Position numbers and translations under genes: made by a program. The notes under the pieces are model-generated. The model had not been told where the DNA came from. It made no database searches and saw only the letters and a program-made list of their open reading frames with translations. From Desulfurococcales archaeon (lineage in GTDB: Archaea; Thermoproteota; Thermoprotei_A; Sulfolobales; Ignisphaeraceae): a stretch of 5,014 nt of DNA. Positions 1 to 4,559 of the stretch are shown here, one piece after another. How positions within the stretch are numbered: the stretch's first letter is position 1; the number at the start of each line of letters is the position of its first letter. The stretch spans positions 1 through 5,014 of the forward strand of contig JAMOOB010000507.1 in NCBI GenBank assembly GCA_027066265.1. Direction: 5' to 3'.

Positions 1-121
1 CAAACACCGTTCCTAGACGTACATAGACGAAGTTAGCAACGTTCGCGAGCAGTACTGCAACGCTTAGAGCTCCTCCATCTAGTACAGCATCCGTTCGTCC
101 ACGGATCTCGTTCTCGAACAA
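1..121 (-). CDS. Possible start of an unidentified protein, cut by the left edge
   Basis: I do not recognise this protein. On the minus strand one frame is free of stops from position 208 to the window edge (69 codons). Its only usual start codon ahead of the best protein-like stretch is a TTG at 121-119. From there it reads about 40 residues: a charged segment (FENEIRGRTD) followed by a small, hydrophobic run (ALSVAVLLANVANFVYV) that could be a membrane helix or a buried core helix. The codons (CTA, GTA, CGT, GGA) match those of the neighbouring real genes, and the other minus frames hit stops here. It would start 31 bases after the stop of the protease gene on the same strand, so the two could be co-transcribed. 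No clear ribosome site precedes the TTG. The frame could be chance, or the true start could differ. Confidence 0.3.
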   Translation of the reverse strand, partial: MFENEIRGRTDAVLDGGALSVAVLLANVANFVYVRLGTVF

Positions 122-152
122 CGAACTCGGTATCCGGATCCATGTCTTAGCT

Positions 153-530
153 CTAAGCGAAGGCGTAGAGAAGGAGAGGAACTTCTCGAAGCTTACCAGT
201 CCTAGGATCTACTTCGAAACCCAGCAGCTCGAGCGTTGTAGTTCCTATCAACGGCTTGTCTATTACATCGCTTACCCAGACCTCCGTCACCGTCTCCCTC
301 CCCTGAACAACGACTATCGCAGGTGCACGTAGAACCTCTATCAAGCCAGCACCTGTCTGAACACTATCGACCTTGGAAGGCTTCAGACCAATTTCGTCGG
401 CTAGAGACTTCGGAAGAACGCTTAGAGTAGCTCCCGTATCGACGAGCGCCTTCACATCGATACACCTAGACCTATCAATGCTACAGAAGCGTGCCTCGAC
501 CCATACATGACCCACGGAAACCACGCTCAC
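153..530 (-). CDS. Retropepsin-like aspartic protease, single domain
   Basis: This is a 125-residue protein with the hallmarks of the retropepsin (clan AA) fold. The active-site motif VDTGAT lies at residues 30-35 with the catalytic Asp at 31, after a short beta hairpin and followed by LSVLP. The second conserved element, PLIGTTTLELLG, lies at 93-104 and is the hydrophobic-hydrophobic-Gly segment plus helix that closes the fold. FEVDPRTGKL (105-114) is the usual final strand. One DTG per chain means it must work as a homodimer, as in viral proteases. Family members cleave peptide bonds, but the substrate here is unknown. There is no signal peptide or membrane helix, so it is probably cytosolic. 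The start is GTG at 530, chosen because a GAGGT motif lies 10 bases upstream; GTG codons at 524 and 515 are alternatives. An unidentified frame follows on the same strand. Confidence 0.8.
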   Translation of the reverse strand: MSVVSVGHVWVEARFCSIDRSRCIDVKALVDTGATLSVLPKSLADEIGLKPSKVDSVQTGAGLIEVLRAPAIVVVQGRETVTEVWVSDVIDKPLIGTTTLELLGFEVDPRTGKLREVPLLLYAFA

Positions 531-540
531 GATGTGTAGA

Positions 541-545
541 ACCTC
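541..545 (-). promoter_or_regulatory. Ribosome binding site of the aspartic protease gene
   Basis: The minus strand reads GAGGT here, complementary to the archaeal 16S rRNA 3' end, with 10 bases to the GTG at 530. It decides between three closely spaced in-frame GTG codons (530, 524, 515) in favour of the first. Confidence 0.45.
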
Positions 546-587
546 GAAGCGCTTAATAGCCCTATACAGAACCTCACGTCGCTAGAC

Positions 588-710
588 ATGCGTTTCGAGG
601 ACGAGTTCATCCATAGAAAGGGGTATGGTTCGTATCTAGGGATACAAGGCTTGATATGCTCAACCTACGTATCTACAACAAGTTTCCTCGAAGAGCTCGA
701 TCAGCATTGA
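588..710 (+). CDS. Possible small protein of 40 residues, divergent from the protease
   Basis: An ATG-initiated frame of 40 codons begins 57 bases from the protease start, on the opposite strand. The product is acidic at both ends (MRFEDEF..., ...FLEELDQH) with a neutral middle rich in Gly, Tyr, Ser and Thr. No domain or motif is recognised. There is no Shine-Dalgarno sequence, but an AT-rich element (CCTATAC, 560-566) lies about 25 bases before the ATG, the distance expected between a TATA box and the start of a leaderless archaeal transcript. The element is a poor match to consensus. The frame is short enough to arise by chance, so confidence is low. If it is not real, this stretch is simply the 5' flank of the protease gene. 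Confidence 0.22.
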   Translation: MRFEDEFIHRKGYGSYLGIQGLICSTYVSTTSFLEELDQH

Positions 711-723
711 TAAGCCTAGGTAT

Positions 724-990
724 CTAGAGCTGTATCATGATCGCGTTCCGTAGAGCATGCTCGAAACGCTGCCGATAATCATCGTTGTCGACGATAGGTA
801 GAGACCGATCATCGACGATAGTAATAGGGTCCCTATACCGAAGAACTTCCTCGACGACATCTCTACGCTTGTATGCATCGACTCGAACAACGTTGCTGGA
901 CGCAACCTTCGTTGAGAACTCGATGGAAAGGTCTTTGCTCTGTGCGTAAGCTACGTGGAGAGGTTTTAGGTGTCTACGGCTAGCTATCGA
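724..990 (-). pseudogene. Protein-like open frame without a start codon, possible gene remnant
   Basis: The minus strand has 88 sense codons between a TGA at 993-991 and a TAG at 726-724. The translation looks like protein: it is rich in Val, Asp, Arg and Glu, with a helix-like stretch (RRDVVEEVLRYRD) and an amphipathic end (QRFEHALRNAIMIQL). Codon use resembles that of the window's real genes. However, it contains no ATG, GTG or TTG except one ATG four codons from the end, and no frame upstream supplies a start within reach. It is therefore either a decayed gene that lost its 5' end, a gene read from an unusual start codon, or a chance open frame. I recognise no family. It lies head-to-head with the lipoate module (33 bases from the ATG at 1023) and on the same strand as the protease, whose start is 193 bases further on. 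Confidence 0.25.
824..836. repeat. Perfect palindrome ATAGGG-T-CCCTAT
   Basis: A perfect 6-base inverted repeat has a single central base. It lies 187 bases upstream of the first radical SAM gene and inside the start-less minus-strand frame. A few bases to its left (781-795 and 807-819) are two partly symmetric ATCGT/ACGAT-type elements. It could be an operator for a dimeric regulator, but nothing else in the sequence supports that. Confidence 0.3.
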
Positions 991-998
991 TCAACGAC

Positions 999-1008
999 TA
1001 GGTACCTA
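999..1008. repeat. Perfect 10-base palindrome before the first radical SAM gene
   Basis: TAGGTACCTA is self-complementary and ends 14 bases before the ATG at 1023, where a regulator could block the start of transcription or translation. AGGTAC is also a common word inside the coding genes here (for example near 2725 and 2808), so chance is a real alternative. No convincing TATA box is visible upstream of it; the only AT-rich stretch is GGTTTTAGG at 962-970. Confidence 0.25.
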
Positions 1009-1022
1009 CTGCGTGAAAGGTC

Positions 1023-1868
1023 ATGAAGTTCTTCGTACCTCCTATGGTTAGGCACTTCCTTAGGGATAGAGGTAGGGGTATCTCTCTAGCGATCTCGGTA
1101 ACGGGAAGAAGTTGTTCTCTCATGTGTAAGCATTGCTATGGAAAAACGCTGGAGTTGATGATTAGCCTAAACGAGTTCTCGAAGCATGCCGTCGATGAAT
1201 GCCACGACATCTGTCTAGCTCTCGTCAGCGGGGGTTGCAACGATCTAGGCTACGTACCGATAGGAAAGGCTTCCAACATCATTCGTCTACTTAAAGAGCT
1301 TGGATGGAGGGTAGCCGCCCATGTATGCGTCGTGGACGAGTCCTACGCTAAGATGCTTCACGAACTAGGCGTAGACGTTGCTCTGCTAGACCTCGAGATC
1401 GATCCCGTAGTGATTAGGTACGTCAGGAACTTGCGTAGGTACGCCGAAACGCTGTTCATCGAGGGTATCGCTACGCTCAAGAAGTTCGGTCTCAAGGTGT
1501 ATCCCCACATCGTGGTGGGAGAGTTCTGCGGCATGCCTAGGTTCGAGATAGAAGCGGTAGAGCTTCTAACGACCGTAGACATCGATGGGCTTGCACTAGT
1601 CGTGTTCACGCCCCTACCTTCAACTCCGTACGAGTACTGTCCTCATCCCGATCCGTACTACGTTAAGAATGTTATGAGGATCGCTAGATCCCTGATAGGT
1701 AAGCCGATCGCGTTAGGATGCATGAGACCTAGGTTAAGCGAGCTAGAGTTCTACGCCTACGAGATAGGATTCGATGGGATAGCCAACCCCTCTCTACAGA
1801 TAGTTGAGGAGCTTCGCGAACCCTACGAAGTCTTCAACACGTGTTGCTGCTACCTAGCACTTCAATGA
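1023..1868 (+). CDS. Radical SAM protein, one half of the archaeal two-protein lipoyl synthase (LipS1/LipS2 type)
   Basis: A 281-residue radical SAM enzyme. The SAM-binding [4Fe-4S] cluster motif CSLMCKHC has Cys at 31, 35 and 38, preceded by the strand AISVTGRS. SGGCN (69-73), followed by G.VP, replaces the usual GGE motif and is typical of this family as I remember it. GCMRPR (232-237) and a CCC triplet (274-276) near the C-terminus supply candidate ligands for a second, auxiliary cluster that could donate sulfur. In Thermococcus kodakarensis two such proteins, once annotated as biotin synthases, together form the lipoyl cofactor by inserting sulfur into a protein-bound octanoyl chain. The pairing with the next gene and the ligase supports that role; I cannot say which of LipS1 or LipS2 this is. 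The start is fixed by an in-frame TGA at 1014-1016; Met8 is the only near alternative. The N-terminus is shorter than in relatives I recall. The ribosome site is weak (AAAGG, 2 bases away). Confidence 0.8.
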   Translation: MKFFVPPMVRHFLRDRGRGISLAISVTGRSCSLMCKHCYGKTLELMISLNEFSKHAVDECHDICLALVSGGCNDLGYVPIGKASNIIRLLKELGWRVAAHVCVVDESYAKMLHELGVDVALLDLEIDPVVIRYVRNLRRYAETLFIEGIATLKKFGLKVYPHIVVGEFCGMPRFEIEAVELLTTVDIDGLALVVFTPLPSTPYEYCPHPDPYYVKNVMRIARSLIGKPIALGCMRPRLSELEFYAYEIGFDGIANPSLQIVEELREPYEVFNTCCCYLALQ

Positions 1869-1932
1869 CTTTCCGAAGGTAGCCATCATCGCTACCTACT
1901 TCTACCTCGATCCCGATCTATAGGCTAGGTTC

Positions 1933-1936
1933 GGAG
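1933..1936 (+). promoter_or_regulatory. Ribosome binding site of the second radical SAM gene
   Basis: GGAG lies 4 bases before the ATG at 1941. It supports this start over the in-frame ATG at 1986, which has no such motif. An in-frame TAG at 1926-1928 rules out any longer protein. Confidence 0.45.
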
Positions 1937-1940
1937 AAAC

Positions 1941-3053
1941 ATGGGTGGAGAGACAAGATCTTCACCGGAGTACGTACGTGTAAGCATGGCTTCGGAGCTA
2001 GTGCTGTTCCAAAAACTCTATCGTTTCCATCGAAACGCTGTTCCCCAAACAATAAACCTGCTGCTCTACTTCGAAGATGGTTGCAAAGCTAACTGCCTCT
2101 ACTGTGGTCAAGCACGTGAAGCAAGTCGTCGAAAACCTTCGGATAGAACTCTCATACGTGTTGACTGGCCCATTAGGAAGCTCGACGACGTCGTGGAAGC
2201 TCTCAAGAGGTTGGAGCGGAATGGGTGTAGCTATAGACCTCACAGAGTTTGCGTAGCTACGATAACTCACTGGAAAGCGGTTGAAGCCGAGATAGAGATC
2301 GTCAAGAGGATACGTAGAGAGACTTCGTATAGCATAACAGCACTCGTCACACCAACTCTCTTCAGAGAAAGCGAGTTTAGAGAGCTTAGGAACGCTGGTG
2401 CCGATCGCATCGGTATAGCTATCGACTGCGCAACTCCGGAACTCTTCGATCTACTTCGAGGTAGGAAAGCTCGAGGACCACATAGATGGGAACGGTACGT
2501 AGAGGGTATCGAGGAAGCGATAGAGATCTTCGGCAAAGGTCGCGTAGGTGTACACATAATAGTTGGTCTAGGCGAGAGAGAAGAAGATGCTGTTAAACTC
2601 ATTCAATGGGTACACGATCTCGGTGGGGAAACGCATCTCTTCGCATTCTATCCAGAGGAAGGATCCGTAATGGAGTCCTGGCCTCGCGTACCGATAGGGC
2701 AGTACAGACGTGTACAGATGGCTAGGTACCTCATAGACAACGAGATTTCTCGAGCTGAAGACATGAAGTTCAACGAATGGGGACAGATCGTAGACTTCGG
2801 AATACCGAGGTACCTACTCGAAGAGATAGCTCTATCCGGACTACCCTTCGTCACATCCGGATGCCCGGGCTGCAACAGGCCTTGGGCTAACGAACGTCCA
2901 GGCGAAGTTCCTAGGAACTATCCCTACATTCCGAGCGAAGAAGAAGCTTTGCAATGCTATCGACAGCTATGGCTCTACACATCGCCACCGATCAATACGT
3001 ACGAAAGACTTGTTGAGTACCTCAGCAAGGTTATGCCCAGCCTTAGCACCTAA
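1941..3053 (+). CDS. Radical SAM protein, second half of the archaeal two-protein lipoyl synthase (LipS1/LipS2 type)
   Basis: A 370-residue radical SAM enzyme of the group often misnamed biotin synthase. The SAM cluster motif CKANCLYCGQARE has Cys at 48, 52 and 55. The barrel follows, with GIAIDCATPELF (about 157-168) and HIIVGLGE (about 205-212), both typical of this family. A C-terminal TSGCPGCNRP segment (305-314, Cys 308 and 311), followed by NERPG, is a family signature and probably binds an auxiliary [4Fe-4S] cluster; Cys339 could be a further ligand. The inferred role, with the preceding gene product, is insertion of sulfur at C6 and C8 of octanoyl groups on E2 or GcvH proteins in the cytosol. 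It lies 72 bases after the first radical SAM gene on the same strand and is probably in the same operon. True BioB and LipA are unlikely: LipA's N-terminal CX4CX5C and C-terminal RSSY motifs are missing. Which of LipS1 or LipS2 it is remains open. Confidence 0.82.
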   Translation: MGGETRSSPEYVRVSMASELVLFQKLYRFHRNAVPQTINLLLYFEDGCKANCLYCGQAREASRRKPSDRTLIRVDWPIRKLDDVVEALKRLERNGCSYRPHRVCVATITHWKAVEAEIEIVKRIRRETSYSITALVTPTLFRESEFRELRNAGADRIGIAIDCATPELFDLLRGRKARGPHRWERYVEGIEEAIEIFGKGRVGVHIIVGLGEREEDAVKLIQWVHDLGGETHLFAFYPEEGSVMESWPRVPIGQYRRVQMARYLIDNEISRAEDMKFNEWGQIVDFGIPRYLLEEIALSGLPFVTSGCPGCNRPWANERPGEVPRNYPYIPSEEEALQCYRQLWLYTSPPINTYERLVEYLSKVMPSLST

Positions 3054-3091
3054 CTCGTGATCGTTCGAAGCTCCACGTCGCGACAACCCCT

Positions 3092-3100
3092 TGTTTAAAG
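3092..3100 (+). promoter_or_regulatory. TATA-like element in the gap before the ligase gene
   Basis: TGTTTAAAG resembles an archaeal TATA box. On the plus strand it would start a transcript near 3120-3125, about 100 bases before the ligase ATG, running through three palindromes. Its core TTTAAA is symmetric, so the minus strand is possible too, but no gene starts there on that strand. Confidence 0.3.
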
Positions 3101-3106
3101 AATTGG

Positions 3107-3155
3107 GAACCGGTTCAACGCTAGAGATCTCTCTACACGTCTTCGCTCAGCGAAG
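3107..3155. repeat. Cluster of three perfect palindromes upstream of the ligase gene
   Basis: Three self-complementary sites follow one another: GAACCGGTTC (3107-3116), AGAGATCTCT (3123-3132) and CTTCGCT-C-AGCGAAG (3141-3155). Their centres are about 16 and 20 bases apart. They lie between a TATA-like element at 3092-3100 and a strong TATA box at 3216-3224. The third could also form an RNA hairpin with a 5-base stem and 5-base loop after the upstream gene. There is no run of T after it, so a terminator is less likely than operator sites. Confidence 0.45.
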
Positions 3156-3215
3156 GTGGTTCTCCGAAGCGCTACGCGTTGAAAAGACTATCCCAGGAAG
3201 ACCTACATTGGAACG

Positions 3216-3224
3216 CATATATAG
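3216..3224 (+). promoter_or_regulatory. TATA box of the lipoate-protein ligase gene
   Basis: CATATATAG is the best match to an archaeal TATA box in the window. Archaeal transcripts begin about 25 bases after the box centre, so this one would start near 3245. That is after the first ATG (3228) but before the in-frame ATG at 3258. If used, it makes 3258 the real start and gives the ligase its own promoter, separate from the radical SAM genes. Confidence 0.5.
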
Positions 3225-3227
3225 TCT

Positions 3228-4415
3228 ATGATCGTTGCGAAGGTCTGGGATAGAGGCATGGAGGGTAGGTTCCTTCTGCATAGAGCATCGTCGAGCTTTA
3301 TTCTCGCTACCGAGGAAGTGATAACCATCAGTGTAGGCGAGAAGAAAGCTCCGCCAACTGCACGGATATGCATATTCGATCCTCCAGCTGTACTCGTTGG
3401 CTACAGCCAAGACGTGTACGAAGAGGTTAACGTTGACGAGGCGAAGAAGCTTGGATTCGATATCAATCGAAGACCTACCGGTGGAGGCGCCATAGTTATG
3501 ATCCGCGAAAACACTCCGGGATGGGAACTATGGCTACCAAGGGACTACCCAGGTCTTCCAGCCACCATCGAAGGACTGTACGAATACCTCTCCAACGTCG
3601 TTATCGAGGCTCTGAAACGCCTTGGAATAGATGCTAGGTTCAGACCCAAGAACGATATCGATGTCAACGGTAGGAAGATATCGGGAACAGGGCTGTATAC
3701 CTACGGAAATGGATTGATGTTCTGCGGAACCATTCTTCTAGATCTCGACGTCTTGACAATGCCAAGAGTTTTGAAGATACCCATCGAGAAGCTGAGCGAT
3801 AAAACGGTGAAAGACGTTTCTAAGAGGATCATCACGGTGAAGGAGATCCTAGGCTACGCACCATCGCTTGACAGAGTCGTTGAAGCGTATAGGCATGGAC
3901 TCGAAGCGGTTCTGAACCTAAGAACCGAACCAGGGGATTTGCTACCCTACGAGAAAGAGCTTTTGAATAGGATAGAAGCGAGGTACCGTAGCCATGAATG
4001 GATCTACGAATTCCGTAGAGCCGAAGGCTACAACCGTATATGTACCTACAAAACACCGTACGGATTGATACGCATCCATCTAAAGATCGTTCAGAACGTG
4101 TTGGAGAGCATCATGATTACCGGAGACCTGTTCACGTATCCCGAAAAAGCATTGCTCGATCTAGAAGCATACCTAAAGCATACCCCCATAGACATGGTAC
4201 GCAACGAAATCATCAACTTCTTCGCTGAGAGGAATGCCAAGATCTACGGTCTCGATGCTCATCAGCTAGCCAACCTAATTACGAGCTGCATAGAAGGCAA
4301 GCAGCTTAGCATAACATCTTCAAAAACCTCTATTGCAATACAAAGCACCCCACCTCAGAAACTTTATCGCGCAATGTATTCCAGTGCGATCTGCATAGAT
4401 AAGGTCCATAGATAG
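3228..4415 (+). CDS. lplA: Lipoate-protein ligase with fused catalytic and accessory (LplA-LplB) domains
   Basis: A 395-residue cytosolic enzyme that activates lipoate or octanoate with ATP to the acyl-AMP and transfers it to a lysine of E2 or GcvH lipoyl domains. The catalytic domain spans about 1-250: RRPTGGGAI (81-89) is the lipoate/adenylate loop, NDIDVNGRKISGTG (142-155) carries the catalytic Lys150, and CGTILLDLD (166-174) and the KLSDKTVKDVSKRI region (188-201) follow the LplA pattern. The accessory domain spans about 250-355: HEWIYEF (256-262) and ITGDLF (297-302) match the LplB/C-terminal domain, a separate protein in Thermoplasma acidophilum. Cys166 stands where E. coli LplA has His. 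The last ~36 residues (360-395) go beyond the usual end and look AT-richer. The outer start is given; Met11 (3258) fits both the TATA box and family N-termini (GRFLL right after Met) better. An octanoyltransferase-only role or the sLpl(AB) subfamily cannot be excluded. Confidence 0.88.
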   Translation: MIVAKVWDRGMEGRFLLHRASSSFILATEEVITISVGEKKAPPTARICIFDPPAVLVGYSQDVYEEVNVDEAKKLGFDINRRPTGGGAIVMIRENTPGWELWLPRDYPGLPATIEGLYEYLSNVVIEALKRLGIDARFRPKNDIDVNGRKISGTGLYTYGNGLMFCGTILLDLDVLTMPRVLKIPIEKLSDKTVKDVSKRIITVKEILGYAPSLDRVVEAYRHGLEAVLNLRTEPGDLLPYEKELLNRIEARYRSHEWIYEFRRAEGYNRICTYKTPYGLIRIHLKIVQNVLESIMITGDLFTYPEKALLDLEAYLKHTPIDMVRNEIINFFAERNAKIYGLDAHQLANLITSCIEGKQLSITSSKTSIAIQSTPPQKLYRAMYSSAICIDKVHR

Positions 4416-4559
4416 TTGCTGGGAGCTATCGGAGCTGAATCTAGCTATGTATAGAACCATCGTATTCCTAGATTAGGGAAACCCATCCTTTAAACAATTA
4501 GCATGAATGTAAGTGCTGGGATAGTAGATCTATGAAAAGAGAAGGATTCGAAAACCTAA
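4416..4559. other. Convergent intergenic region with a TATA-like element and a pyrimidine run
   Basis: This gap lies between the ends of two converging genes, so it should hold terminators rather than promoters. On the minus strand, just after the stop at 4560, there is a pyrimidine-rich stretch (CCTTCTCTTTTC, 4533-4544) that may act as a T-rich archaeal terminator. No comparable run follows the ligase stop on the plus strand. A CTTTAAAC element (4489-4496) looks like a TATA box in the plus direction, but no credible gene follows it. Confidence 0.3.

Noticed and set aside
873..983. Plus-strand ORF of 36 residues starting ATG at 873
   Set aside because: It is rich in Arg, Trp and Cys with odd codon use, has no ribosome site, and overlaps the more protein-like minus-strand frame.
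541..1022. tRNA, C/D box RNA, CRISPR repeats or insertion-sequence ends in the longest gene-poor stretch
   Set aside because: No T-loop GTTCRANNC with matching stem, no RTGATGA/CTGA box pair at proper spacing, no regularly spaced repeats and no terminal inverted repeats were found by eye.
1358..1609. Minus-strand ORF of 83 residues inside the first radical SAM gene
   Set aside because: Ser/Thr-rich antisense shadow of a clear enzyme gene, with no motif.
1998..2875. Three minus-strand ORFs (1998-2270, 2267-2602, 2648-2875) opposite the second radical SAM gene
   Set aside because: Ser-rich, low-quality translations on the opposite strand of a gene with full family signatures.
1941..3053. Biotin synthase (BioB) or classical lipoyl synthase (LipA)
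   Set aside because: The LipA cluster motifs are absent, and the C-terminal GCPGCNRP signature plus the neighbouring ligase fit the LipS1/LipS2 system better.
3147..3410. Minus-strand ORF of 87 residues over the ligase promoter and 5' end
   Set aside because: It covers the palindromes, the TATA box and the ligase N-terminus; no motif and no promoter for it.
3832..4228. ORFs at 3832-4056 (minus) and 4040-4228 (plus, other frame) inside the ligase gene
   Set aside because: Both overlap conserved LplB-domain coding sequence and have Arg/Ser/His-rich translations typical of shadow frames.
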